From Chthonomonas sp. UBA6659 (GTDB lineage: Bacteria > Armatimonadota > Fimbriimonadia > Fimbriimonadales > Fimbriimonadaceae): a DNA stretch of 29,085 bases. The stretch covers positions 1,180 to 30,264 of the forward strand of contig DKKT01000006.1 of the NCBI GenBank assembly GCA_002455425.1, given 5' to 3'. How positions within the stretch are numbered: position 1 is the first letter of the stretch; the number at the start of each line of letters is the position of its first letter. Shown one piece after another: positions 1-7,360 of the stretch. The notes under the pieces are model-generated. The model was given only the letters and a program-made list of their open reading frames with translations. It was not told the origin of the DNA and did not search any database. The position numbers and the translations under genes were made by a program.

Positions 1-298
1 CACGCGGGACGGAGGGGGTCCGCAACCGGCGCGGGCAGGCTCGCGGAACTCCAAACCGGGAACCCCACCCGGTTCGCAGAAGCTCACCGACCTCCCCGAT
101 GCCGGGCACAAGCCATCTCGGATTCAGGGAGGTATCTCCCATGCTCTTTCACGAAGATCCTCCCCTGATTCGGCGATGTTCGTGCGCCGCATCGGGGGAG
201 GTGGCCCGCTCTCGCGGGACGGAGGGGGTCTGAACCGGCGCCGGCACGCTCGAGAAAGCACCGGGTCTTCCCGAGATTCTCGGACGTGAACAGACCGA
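1..298. repeat. Gene-free element: nested inverted repeat between two direct repeats
   Basis: I see no convincing gene here. Two near-identical blocks of about 44 bases start at positions 3 and 213; both share CGCGGGACGGAGGGGGTC followed by AACCGGCGC. Between them lies a nested inverted repeat. Bases 91-109 (CCTCCCCGATGCCGGGCAC) pair imperfectly with 182-201. Bases 121-137 pair with 155-171 around a short centre. The block is purine/pyrimidine skewed and reads as low-complexity Pro/Arg peptide in any frame. It looks like a dispersed intergenic palindromic element. The left copy touches the window edge, so the element may extend further left. Confidence 0.55.
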
Positions 299-1192
299 CT
301 AGGGCGAGGCGGTGGCATCCGCCCAGGCTTGATCTTGGCCCGTGTAGCGATCGTACTCGATCAGGGCGTAGAGCTCTGCACGCGTCCGCATCCGATCGAG
401 GAGGTCGGCTTGGGTGCCTTTGTCGAGGAGCTCGGCGTAGGTTTCGGTCACGGCCTTGAGCATCACGCGGAACGCCGTCATGGGAAAGATCACCATCTGG
501 TAACCGAGCTCGCCAAATCGGGAGACGGAGATGATCGGGGTCTTGCCGAACTCCGTCATGTTCGCCAGGAGCGGCACCGACACACCCTCCCGGAAGGCCG
601 CAAACTCCTCTTCGCTCTGGAGTCCTTCGGGAAAAATCGCGTCGGCACCGTGGCCGACATAGAGTTTCGCCCGGTCGATCGCGGCAGACAGGCCTTCAAC
701 GCCGCGCGCGTCGGTGCGCGCGATGATCAGGAAATCGGGATCCCGCTTCGAGTCGACCGCGGCTCGGAGCTTGGCCGCCATCGCGCTCGGCTCGATCAAC
801 GCTTTGCCTTCGAGGTGCCCGCACCGTTTGGGGCTGATTTGATCCTCGAGATGGATGCCTGCGAGGCCGGCGCGCTCCAGCTCGATGGTGGCGCGGGCCA
901 CGTTCCAGGTCTCGCCATAGCCGGTGTCGGCATCGGCGACGACGGGAATCGGTGCGATTTGACACACGTAGGCAGCCTGCTGCGCCATCTCGGTCTGCGT
1001 GAGGAGCGCGATGTCGGGCACACCCAACAGGGCGTTCGTGACACCCGCTCCAGTGAGGTAGAGTGCCGGCGCACCGGCGGTGTGGGCAGCCTTGGCGGTG
1101 ATCGCATTGAACACGCCGGGCAAGGTGACGACGCCGTGGCGCATGAGATCGCGCAGCGCTCGGCCGGGCGAAGCAAGCGGGGGCTGAAGCAT
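299..1192 (-). CDS. PEP mutase / 2-methylisocitrate lyase family protein (PrpB-like)
   Basis: A 297-residue enzyme of the isocitrate lyase/PEP mutase superfamily, a Mg-dependent TIM barrel that cleaves or forms C-C or P-C bonds. Along the protein are DADTGYGE (87-94, metal-binding acidic cluster), LEDQ (115-118) and the active-site loop KRCGH (122-126) with its catalytic Cys. The C-terminal part (LANMTEFGKTP, then FPMTAFRVM) matches the 2-methylisocitrate lyase layout and usual length. By family, it would convert 2-methylisocitrate to pyruvate and succinate. No prpC or prpD neighbour is present, so an oxaloacetate decarboxylase or related lyase is also possible. The ATG start leaves the conserved N-terminal segment (SPGRALRDLM) intact and has TACCCT exactly 6 nt upstream with no Shine-Dalgarno. 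The gene lies 17 nt after the ABC permease. Confidence 0.88.
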   Translation of the reverse strand: MLQPPLASPGRALRDLMRHGVVTLPGVFNAITAKAAHTAGAPALYLTGAGVTNALLGVPDIALLTQTEMAQQAAYVCQIAPIPVVADADTGYGETWNVARATIELERAGLAGIHLEDQISPKRCGHLEGKALIEPSAMAAKLRAAVDSKRDPDFLIIARTDARGVEGLSAAIDRAKLYVGHGADAIFPEGLQSEEEFAAFREGVSVPLLANMTEFGKTPIISVSRFGELGYQMVIFPMTAFRVMLKAVTETYAELLDKGTQADLLDRMRTRAELYALIEYDRYTGQDQAWADATASP

Positions 1193-1198
1193 GGGCCC

Positions 1199-1204
1199 AG
1201 GGTA
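1199..1204 (-). promoter_or_regulatory. Leaderless-type -10 hexamer TACCCT
   Basis: TACCCT lies 6 nt before the ATG of the PrpB-like gene and fits the TANNNT-6-start pattern seen across the window. It overlaps no part of the upstream permease gene, which ends at 1210. The enzyme may therefore have its own promoter even though it sits at the end of a gene run. Confidence 0.45.
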
Positions 1205-1209
1205 CCGCG

Positions 1210-2010
1210 CTACATCCCGACGCCGGTGTACTGCCGCGTGCCCCGCGCGAACAGGATCCGGCCGAGACCGTAGAAGACGGCGCACCACACGACCTGGATC
1301 ACGAGCCCCCGCTCGATCTGGTTCGCGGGAACTCGCCCGAGCAGGACGTTGGCGGGGAAGGCGACCATGTAGGGAAAGTGGGTGAATTCGGAGATCGTCC
1401 TGACCCAGGAGGGGAGCACGTCGAGAGGGACGAGACGGCCGGAAAGGAACATCTCGGGGAAGTAATAGAGGCGAAAAATGCTCATGAACTCGGTCGTCCA
1501 AAACGTGACCATCGAGACGGCGTACGCGGCAATGAACGAGAGCGTGTGGGCGAGAATCAAGGCCGCCCAGAACTCGGGCGTGAAGTGGAGGGTCGAGGTT
1601 CGAACCCCCCCGTACGCGACGACGATCAGCCCCAGAAGCGGGGTGAACAGGATCAGTTTGGCCACCCGCCAGCTGAGATTTCGGGCCGCACTCATCGGAA
1701 AGAAGGGGATCGGTCGGACGATCTGGGAACTGAACGCCCCTTCGCGGATATCCCATGCGATGTCCCACAGCAGGTGGCAAATTACAAACTGGGCGATCGT
1801 CATCGTGACGAGGTAGTAGGCGACGAGTTCGGATTGGGTCATTCCGGCGACAGTGCCGCCGGGTCCAGCCGCCGCGATCCAGACCGCAGGGAGGATCAGG
1901 GCGGTTTGAACGTCGCCCAGGACCCAGATCACACTCGCGACGGGATAGGCGAAGCACTCCTTCAGGTAAACCCGGAAAACCGCGTAGAGACGGCGGATGC
2001 CGCCGATCAC
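1210..2010 (-). CDS. ABC-2 type transporter permease (DUF990-like)
   Basis: A 266-residue inner-membrane protein with about six hydrophobic segments, roughly residues 22-47, 61-82, 117-134, 147-170, 178-190 and 236-255. The sequence resembles the ABC-2 exporter permeases of the uncharacterised COG4587/COG3694 (DUF990) type. Segments such as REGAFSSQIVRPIPFF (89-104) after the second helix and FLSGRLVPLDVLPSW (188-202) are typical. These permeases normally work with a second permease and an ATPase; neither is adjacent. The start is GTG at 2010, overlapping the upstream stop codon as GTGA, so translation is probably coupled. Reading frame upstream of this GTG overlaps the preceding gene and is not protein-like. 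Substrate unknown. Confidence 0.8.
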   Translation of the reverse strand: MIGGIRRLYAVFRVYLKECFAYPVASVIWVLGDVQTALILPAVWIAAAGPGGTVAGMTQSELVAYYLVTMTIAQFVICHLLWDIAWDIREGAFSSQIVRPIPFFPMSAARNLSWRVAKLILFTPLLGLIVVAYGGVRTSTLHFTPEFWAALILAHTLSFIAAYAVSMVTFWTTEFMSIFRLYYFPEMFLSGRLVPLDVLPSWVRTISEFTHFPYMVAFPANVLLGRVPANQIERGLVIQVVWCAVFYGLGRILFARGTRQYTGVGM

Positions 2011-2342
2011 AATCCGACGGCTCCGCCAGAGGCGGACATCAATTGGAAAAGTCGCACGATCTCGCGATGGCCATCGAGGGCTTCGTCGAGGCTGGTGTAG
2101 GTGCCCGCGATCTGATAGTCGCCGGCGGGAAAGTACACATGCGTATTCCAAAGGAGCGGGGGACCGTCGCCGAACGGATCGTGATCGAAAACCAGGAACG
2201 CGGTCGAAATCGTGACTCCGCCTTCAGTGCGGTGGCACGCGACGCAGCGCCCATGTACGTCGGCGAGGAGCTTGCCCGCCTCGAACCAGTCGGCCGGTAC
2301 CGGGTGTCCAAATTCATCCAGCTTGTAGAAGTGGCGCTTCAT
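2007..2342 (-). CDS. Small hypothetical protein with CVACH motif
   Basis: A 111-residue protein I cannot assign a function. It contains CVACH (33-37), formally a CxxCH c-type heme motif. There is no signal peptide, so covalent heme attachment is unlikely and metal binding or coincidence is more plausible. The stretch STAFLVFDHDPFGDGPPLLW and the later YTSLDEALDGHREIV resemble a small uncharacterised family of about 100 residues found in phages and bacteria. The ATG at 2342 was chosen because the protein-like sequence begins with MKRHFYKLD. An in-frame GTG at 2348 lies 4 nt after TAAAAT (2353-2358) and is an alternative. Its stop overlaps the permease start, so this is the first gene of a three-gene minus-strand run. 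Confidence 0.6.
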   Translation of the reverse strand: MKRHFYKLDEFGHPVPADWFEAGKLLADVHGRCVACHRTEGGVTISTAFLVFDHDPFGDGPPLLWNTHVYFPAGDYQIAGTYTSLDEALDGHREIVRLFQLMSASGGAVGL

Positions 2343-2425
2343 CCGCACGCCGATTTTAACCCCGACTTGCCCTGAAAACGGGGTCTTTCGGTCCTGAGTT
2401 TCTACGACGTTCCTCAAACCTGCAT

Positions 2426-2444
2426 TAGAATGGGAGGGAAGGAG
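2426..2444 (+). promoter_or_regulatory. -10 element TAGAAT and Shine-Dalgarno for the YDTS-repeat gene
   Basis: TAGAAT (2426-2431) is followed by a purine-rich GGGAGGGAAGGAG; the last GGAG is 7 nt before the ATG at 2452. This gene therefore has a short leader and a strong ribosome site, unlike the leaderless starts nearby. I see no clear -35. Confidence 0.45.
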
Positions 2445-2451
2445 TCAAAGC

Positions 2452-3135
2452 ATGTCCCAGTTTCCCCTCAACGATGAAGCCGCCTCGCCGGCCGCCGAAG
2501 AAGTTCTTTTGCCGACAGGCAACGCCAACGATGGAGTCGTGCTGAACACCATCGATACGACCGGCGACGGCATCTACGACGTCGAGCTGATGGACACGAA
2601 TGCCGACGGTAAGGTCGACCTCGTGACCGGCGACGTGAACGACGACGGCGTCCAAGACATGGAGATGATCGACACGGATGCCGACGGCGTCCTCGACGAC
2701 AATTACGGCGCCGAGAATTTCAAGCAGATCTCCGACGTCGACAACAACAATGTCGACTGGATCAACAGCGACAGCTACAACTTGGATTCGGACAACGACG
2801 GCCTCAAAAACACGGAGGAGTACTCGATCGGTACCGATACCCTCCAAGCCGACACCGATGGAGACGCTTGGAGCGACCGCGACGAGGTCATGCAGGGCTC
2901 GGATCCGAACAATTGGCAGGACACCACGTCGGCTGAGTCGGATGCTTGGGCGATGCAGACCGAAATGGAGTCGGCCACCTACGATACGAGCGCCACGTAC
3001 GATACTTCGACGTACGACACGAGCGCGACGTACGACACTTCGACCTACGACACGAGCGCGACCTACGACACCTCGACGTACGATGCCACGGCGACCACAA
3101 GCTACGATACGACCAGCTACGACACAGGCGTGTAG
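2452..3135 (+). CDS. Acidic calcium-loop (TSP3-like) protein with YDTS tail
   Basis: A 227-residue, very acidic protein with no signal peptide. Six Asp-rich loops of the EF-hand/thrombospondin type-3 kind are visible: DTTGDGIYD (35-43), DTNADGKVD (48-56), DVNDDGVQD (61-69), DTDADGVLD (74-82), DSDNDGLKNTEE (112-123) and DTDGDAWSDRDE (134-145). The last two form the classic bacterial TSP3 pair. By family these bind calcium. From residue 177 the tail is three exact copies of the 11-mer YDTSATYDTST, then degenerate YD-Thr/Ser repeats to the end. A 3-nt gap separates it from the DUF1800 gene, so the two are probably co-translated. The absence of an export signal is odd for a TSP3 protein. Function unknown. 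Confidence 0.85.
   Translation: MSQFPLNDEAASPAAEEVLLPTGNANDGVVLNTIDTTGDGIYDVELMDTNADGKVDLVTGDVNDDGVQDMEMIDTDADGVLDDNYGAENFKQISDVDNNNVDWINSDSYNLDSDNDGLKNTEEYSIGTDTLQADTDGDAWSDRDEVMQGSDPNNWQDTTSAESDAWAMQTEMESATYDTSATYDTSTYDTSATYDTSTYDTSATYDTSTYDATATTSYDTTSYDTGV
2980..3078 (+). repeat. Three tandem 33-bp coding repeats (YDTSATYDTST)
   Basis: Three 33-base units alternate an 18-base (YDTSAT) and a 15-base (YDTST) half. They differ only at a few, mostly synonymous, positions. Degenerate copies continue to about 3130. Such an array can expand or contract by slippage, changing tail length without a frameshift. Confidence 0.9.
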
Positions 3136-3138
3136 CCA

Positions 3139-4599
3139 GTGACGAACGACGCCAGGATCGCGCATGTCCTTCGCCGACTCGGCCTCGGGGCCGGTGATTT
3201 CGAGCTCGCTCAATATCGTCCCCTCGGTGTCGAGGGGACGATCGATCGGCTTCTGAACTACGAGAAGGTCGATGAGGGCTTCGCCGTCAGTCCGTGGGAG
3301 CTCTGCTTCGAGCCGGACAACGCGATGTTCTACACCGAAGTGCCCCGGATGCTCAGTTGGTGGTGTCTCCGGCTCCTTCTGACCAAGCGCCCGTTCCAGG
3401 AAAAACTCACGTTGTTCTGGCACGACCACTTCGCGGTCAGTGGTGCCAAGGTCGAGTTCGGACCGATGATGCTCGGCTATCTCGAGACCCTCCGCCGTAG
3501 GGGGAGCGGTGACTTCCCGACGCTTCTTGAGGCCGTCGCGAAGGAACCGGCAATGCTCTTCTTCCTCGACACGACGGCCAGTGTCAAAGGGCAGCCGAAC
3601 GAGAACTTCGCGCGCGAGCTGTTCGAACTTTTCACCCTGGGGATCGGGCACTACACCGAAGCGGACATTCGGGAGGCGGCGCGCTGTTTCACGGGTTGGG
3701 GCATTCGCTATCTCGTGTTCGAACAGGGGGGCGAAAAGCTCCAAGAGGTCGCTAAGGAATGCCTCGCCAACGGCACGCCGATGACGCCGTTCGCATTCAG
3801 CCCGGACCTCCACGACGACGGCGAGAAGACCGTGCTCGGCCTGAAGGGCCGCCATACCGGCGAGGACGTCCTGCGGATCGCCGCGCGACACCCTCAGACG
3901 GCGCGACACCTGACTCGGAAACTATGGGAGTTCTTCGCCTATCCGGACCCGGAACCGGCGTTGATCGACCGACTTGCGCGGGGCTTCGCTGAGAATGGTC
4001 TTCGGATCAAACCGCTCATCCGGAAGTTCGTCGAATCCGACGAGTTCTGGAGTGAGCGGTGCGTCCGGCGTCAGATCAAGAGTCCGGTCGATTTCACCGT
4101 CGCGATCTTTCGTCAGCTCGGTGCCGCCGATCTCATCCGAGGGCTGCGGCCGGCGAACGCCAAGCCGACGACGCCCCTCGTGAAGCCGATGCGCGACGCG
4201 GCCGGTGCGGTCGGCGGTCTGATGTTTCAGCAGGGGATGTTGTTGCTGTATCCCCCGGATGTCGGGGGCTGGAACTGGGGACCGGCCTGGATCAGCGCCG
4301 AGTCGATGGCACACCGCATCCGGTCGGCGGACCTCATCTTCGGGATCGGGACCAACGACCATCCGGTCGCCGCGATCCTCATGAGCCAGATCGGAAAGCC
4401 GCGCGACTCGGCCGAACTCGTCGACGGGCTTCTTCGGCGGTTCGACGCGGAGATCCCGGTCGCCAAGCGGAAGCTGCTCGTGGAAGCCTGTGACAAGGCG
4501 GGCGGGGCCGGTGCCCTCGCCAAGGCCGACACCGCCGCGACGCTGTTCGCGTCGGTCTGTCGGCTGCTGTTCGCTGCCCCCGAATTCCATCTCGGCTGA
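3139..4599 (+). CDS. DUF1800 domain protein
   Basis: A 486-residue DUF1800 protein. The hallmark features are RIAHVLRRLGLGAGDFEL at the N terminus, then LTLFWHDHFAVSG (about 94-106), NENFARELFELFTLGIGHYTE (about 154-174), REAARCFTGWG and the late PPDVGGWNWGPAWIS. Family members are usually about 450-550 residues and are often exported and paired with a DUF1501 (sulfatase-like) gene. Here there is no signal peptide and no DUF1501 neighbour; the partner is the upstream acidic calcium-loop protein, 3 nt away. The GTG start lies just after the upstream stop codon with no good ribosome site, which suggests translational coupling. The biochemical role of DUF1800 is not established. Confidence 0.88.
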   Translation: MTNDARIAHVLRRLGLGAGDFELAQYRPLGVEGTIDRLLNYEKVDEGFAVSPWELCFEPDNAMFYTEVPRMLSWWCLRLLLTKRPFQEKLTLFWHDHFAVSGAKVEFGPMMLGYLETLRRRGSGDFPTLLEAVAKEPAMLFFLDTTASVKGQPNENFARELFELFTLGIGHYTEADIREAARCFTGWGIRYLVFEQGGEKLQEVAKECLANGTPMTPFAFSPDLHDDGEKTVLGLKGRHTGEDVLRIAARHPQTARHLTRKLWEFFAYPDPEPALIDRLARGFAENGLRIKPLIRKFVESDEFWSERCVRRQIKSPVDFTVAIFRQLGAADLIRGLRPANAKPTTPLVKPMRDAAGAVGGLMFQQGMLLLYPPDVGGWNWGPAWISAESMAHRIRSADLIFGIGTNDHPVAAILMSQIGKPRDSAELVDGLLRRFDAEIPVAKRKLLVEACDKAGGAGALAKADTAATLFASVCRLLFAAPEFHLG

Positions 4600-4605
4600 G
4601 TCGGA

Positions 4606-4611
4606 TAGACT
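4606..4611 (+). promoter_or_regulatory. Leaderless-type -10 hexamer TAGACT
   Basis: TAGACT ends exactly 6 nt before the ATG of the CBS gene. No Shine-Dalgarno is present. It lies just after the DUF1800 stop codon. Confidence 0.5.
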
Positions 4612-4617
4612 CCCGCC

Positions 4618-5007
4618 ATGACCCTGCGGGAGGTTCTCCACGCCCATATCCCGACGCTCGCGCCGGACAGCACGTTTCGCGATGCCGTCGATAAGATGGA
4701 CATCTACCAGTTTCCGGCGCTGGTGGTCGTCGACGACGACCGGCGGGTGCTTGGCGTGGTGACGGAGGGCGACCTCAGCCGGGCGGTGACCGATAACGGC
4801 ACGCTCGTGTCGCTGAGCGACGAGGCGGCATACAAGTTCGCAAGCAAGGAGCCGGAGACGATGGGCCCCGATCGCGATATCGGTGAGGCCCTCCATCACA
4901 TGCTCAGCAAGGGCTTGACGATCCTGCCCATCGTCGAGGACGAGCGCCTTTCGGGGCTCGTACTGCGGGTGGACCTCATGCAGGCGATTCTGATGGACGC
5001 CCAATGA
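4618..5007 (+). CDS. CBS domain-pair protein
   Basis: A 129-residue cytosolic protein made only of two CBS motifs (a Bateman module). CBS1 (about 1-60) contains FRDAVDKMDIYQFPALVVVDDD followed by VLGVVTEGDLSRAV. CBS2 (about 75-128) contains IGEALHHMLSKGLTILPIVEDE followed by LSGLVLRVDLMQAI. Such modules bind adenine nucleotides (AMP, ATP, SAM) and act as regulatory sensors, usually through a partner protein. The partner is not evident from the neighbours, a DUF1800 gene and a lipoprotein gene. The start is supported by the -10 hexamer 6 nt upstream. Confidence 0.9.
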   Translation: MTLREVLHAHIPTLAPDSTFRDAVDKMDIYQFPALVVVDDDRRVLGVVTEGDLSRAVTDNGTLVSLSDEAAYKFASKEPETMGPDRDIGEALHHMLSKGLTILPIVEDERLSGLVLRVDLMQAILMDAQ

Positions 5008-5010
5008 GTT

Positions 5011-5016
5011 TATAAT
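5011..5016 (+). promoter_or_regulatory. Consensus -10 TATAAT placed for leaderless transcription
   Basis: A perfect TATAAT ends 6 nt before the lipoprotein ATG at 5023. Transcription starting 6-7 nt downstream of a -10 would begin at the A of the start codon. This is the clearest example of the pattern. The motif overlaps the end region of the upstream CBS gene. Confidence 0.65.
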
Positions 5017-5022
5017 GTCGCC

Positions 5023-5919
5023 ATGAAACAGCTTTTGGCTTTGGTCCTCAGCGGCCTCCTCCTGGTCGGTTGTGGCTCGTCGAAGAAGACCGATGATTCG
5101 ACCGGCGGCGCGACGGCGGGGAGCTCCTCCGCCGGCAAGAGCGAGGGCAGCCTTGCCGGAACCTATAAAGTCGGCGTCGTCACCGAGCCTTCGTCGGACG
5201 GCAAGGAAGACCCCGAGAAGAAGATGGCGGCCGAGATGGCGAAGATGATGACCGACACGATGTCGCTCGAAATGCGCGCGGACGGCACCTTCACGCTCAC
5301 CACGCTGATGCTGCCGATCGATGGGAAGTGGAAGCAAAGCGGGGACTCAGTCGAGTTTACGCCCGAAAAGATCATGGGCATGTCGCCGGAGGATCTGAAG
5401 GCGAAGGCGAAGGCCGAAGGCAAGGAGGACTTCGCATCCGACGACATGACGAAACCGTTCACGATGTCGGTCGTCGGCGGCAAGCTCATCCGCAAGGGTG
5501 ACAAGCCGAACGATCCCTCGATGGAGTTCACGAAGGAAGCAGCTCGGGTCATCGGTGAGAGCAAGGTCGAGGGCAAAGAGGCCGACCTGGTCGGCAAGTT
5601 CGGGGGCCAGATCGAGCCGATCCCCGGAAAGACGCTCACGAAGGACGACGAAAGCCAACTGGAGATGATGAAGCCGATGAAGATCGAGCTCGAGCTGTTC
5701 CAGGACAAAACTTTCAAGCTGGAGCTCGGTGCGCGCCTCGAAGGCGACTGGAAGCTTGAAGGAGAAAAGCTGACCTTGACCCCGACGACGCTGATGGGAC
5801 GGCCTATCGACGGGAAGGAGAACAAGGCCGATCCCATCGAGTGCACGATCCAGGCGGATGGGTCGATGACGGCACCCGCGCCCGACGGCGGTCCGGTTCA
5901 GCTGGTCTTCAAGAGGTGA
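5023..5919 (+). CDS. Lipoprotein with two related beta-rich halves
   Basis: A 298-residue lipoprotein. Residues 1-17 form a short signal peptide ending in the lipobox LVGC, with Cys17 as the lipidated residue, followed by a Ser/Gly/Lys linker. Two segments resemble each other. The first, near 47-115, reads LAGTYKVGV..., then MSLEMRADGTFTLT and GKWKQSGDSVEFTP. The second, near 187-260, reads LVGKFGGQI..., then IELELFQDKTFKLE and GDWKLEGEKLTLTP. I take this as an internal duplication of a small beta-sheet domain. It is rich in Lys, Glu and Met. I recognise no named family. Its 3' end overlaps the convergent DUF4236-J gene by 11 nt. A leaderless promoter precedes it. Confidence 0.85.
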   Translation: MKQLLALVLSGLLLVGCGSSKKTDDSTGGATAGSSSAGKSEGSLAGTYKVGVVTEPSSDGKEDPEKKMAAEMAKMMTDTMSLEMRADGTFTLTTLMLPIDGKWKQSGDSVEFTPEKIMGMSPEDLKAKAKAEGKEDFASDDMTKPFTMSVVGGKLIRKGDKPNDPSMEFTKEAARVIGESKVEGKEADLVGKFGGQIEPIPGKTLTKDDESQLEMMKPMKIELELFQDKTFKLELGARLEGDWKLEGEKLTLTPTTLMGRPIDGKENKADPIECTIQADGSMTAPAPDGGPVQLVFKR

Positions 5920-7306
5920 TGTTTCTTTCGCGCCTTGCCTGATCGTAGGCTGCCAGGATCGCCTGTGTGCGTTGTTGCGCTAAGCGTTGGAACTCGGGGT
6001 CAAGGCGCGCAACGAGGTCAGGGTGATTCTCGGCTATTTTCTTCCTGAATGCCGCGCGAAGTTGCTCGTTTGTGCACGTGGGGTCGATGCCCAGAACCTG
6101 GTACCAAGATACGTCGTTGCCGTAGCTGGACGTTGCCGGTCCCTTGTTCTGAGATCCCTGGGAATGCTGTGACCATTGGGATTGTCGCGACTGACTGGAA
6201 TTGCCCGTCGCTCCGGGATTGTGTCCATGATCGCTTTTCCCATACTTGGGTGGGGCCTTGGTCGTTCCCACAGTCCCATTCCACAGGGCATTGCCGTTGA
6301 GGCGCTGTGCGGCGTAAGCAGCGGCTGATCGGTTGGAGAGCATCAACTGAGCCTTGAATGTCCCTCCGCGAAGGAGCATGACACTGTACTCGACCACATA
6401 GTACTGAGGGTTGTATTTGTAACGGAGGTCAGGGGAGCCATCCTTGTTCACGTACTGCCACGTATTTCCAATGACCCGAGAGTCGCCCGGGCAGAAGGAC
6501 TCAACGAACGGCGTACTTGAGGCTCCTACGTGAATATCTTGGTAACGGATGACGTAAAACGTACTTCCCTTGCAAACGTAAAGGCCATCTGGAAAGAAGC
6601 TGAGGGACTCGCTACCAAATTGGATCATCGGAACATCGATGTTCGACTTGATATTCCTGGGTTGACCCATCCTGACCTCACCCCGCACCCGGCTGACGTT
6701 TGAGGTGGCTCCAGCATTTGTCTTGTAGTAAGCAGCCGATTCTTCTCCGGTAAGCCAGATATAAGCTGAGCTGCCAAGGTCGGCAATCGCGCGCGCTAAG
6801 TCAACATAAGGTGCCGCCAGGGAGTCGTCCACATGGTAATGCAGCTCGAACTTTCGGTTCGAGTCCAACGCATGAATCAACGCCGTACCGATTGATCCAA
6901 TCAGGAGGACCAGAAACGCGCCGCCCGGAGATGATGTGAGGCAAAGGAGAAAGCCGATTATCGTGCAGATACCGGGGATGAGAGCAAATCCTCTCGTGCG
7001 GATCGTCTCGTTCAGCTGGCTCAGGGCCTCGGCGGGGTTTATGGGGATCAAGTCGGGTGCATCAACCGTACTGCTTTGTCCCGGAGGCGGCGTCGCTCCG
7101 CGACTCGTGGTGGAAGATCGTCGGGCTGAAGAAACCGAGATCTTCTGTCGGTAATAGACTCCTCCGGCACCAACGGTGACCCAGGTTCCGCGAGGTCCGG
7201 AACTCACTCGAAAGCCCTTCACGCCCGCCGACACACCTACGCCGCTCTTGGAGAAATTGACACGAAATCCCTTGAGCCCAAATGACTTTCTGAATGAGAA
7301 AGGCAT
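5909..7306 (-). CDS. DUF4236 - transmembrane - J-domain fusion protein
   Basis: A 465-residue protein. Residues 1-55 are a DUF4236 domain (SFRKSFGLKGFRVNFSKSG, then VGVSAGVKGFRVSSGPRG). Two hydrophobic segments follow at about 106-123 and 128-147, then a middle domain of unknown fold. A Ser/Gln/Gly-rich linker lies at about 362-395. The protein ends in a J domain from about 399 (SWYQVLGIDPTCTNEQLRAA) with the HPD motif intact at 428-430. J domains stimulate Hsp70 ATPase activity; DUF4236 has no known function. Base composition stands out: the sampled 60-base lines starting at 6361 and 6541 have 30 and 28 G+C, against 40 in the line starting at 4381. Its upstream TAAGAT is 10 nt from the ATG, not 6. 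Both points suggest horizontal acquisition. Confidence 0.85.
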   Translation of the reverse strand: MPFSFRKSFGLKGFRVNFSKSGVGVSAGVKGFRVSSGPRGTWVTVGAGGVYYRQKISVSSARRSSTTSRGATPPPGQSSTVDAPDLIPINPAEALSQLNETIRTRGFALIPGICTIIGFLLCLTSSPGGAFLVLLIGSIGTALIHALDSNRKFELHYHVDDSLAAPYVDLARAIADLGSSAYIWLTGEESAAYYKTNAGATSNVSRVRGEVRMGQPRNIKSNIDVPMIQFGSESLSFFPDGLYVCKGSTFYVIRYQDIHVGASSTPFVESFCPGDSRVIGNTWQYVNKDGSPDLRYKYNPQYYVVEYSVMLLRGGTFKAQLMLSNRSAAAYAAQRLNGNALWNGTVGTTKAPPKYGKSDHGHNPGATGNSSQSRQSQWSQHSQGSQNKGPATSSYGNDVSWYQVLGIDPTCTNEQLRAAFRKKIAENHPDLVARLDPEFQRLAQQRTQAILAAYDQARRERNITS

Positions 7307-7360
7307 GGTAATTTCGATCTTACCGCGAGTGTTCGAAATCGATGCCCCCAGGGGGCCTCA

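Noticed and set aside
2980..3130. Possible CRISPR-like repeat array
   Set aside because: The units are contiguous, in frame and encode a regular YDTS peptide repeat; there are no spacers.
2425..3909. A 494-codon open frame on the minus strand
   Set aside because: It lies antisense to the calcium-loop and DUF1800 genes, is rich in Val/Arg/Asp with no domain, and reflects GC-rich codon use on the opposite strand.
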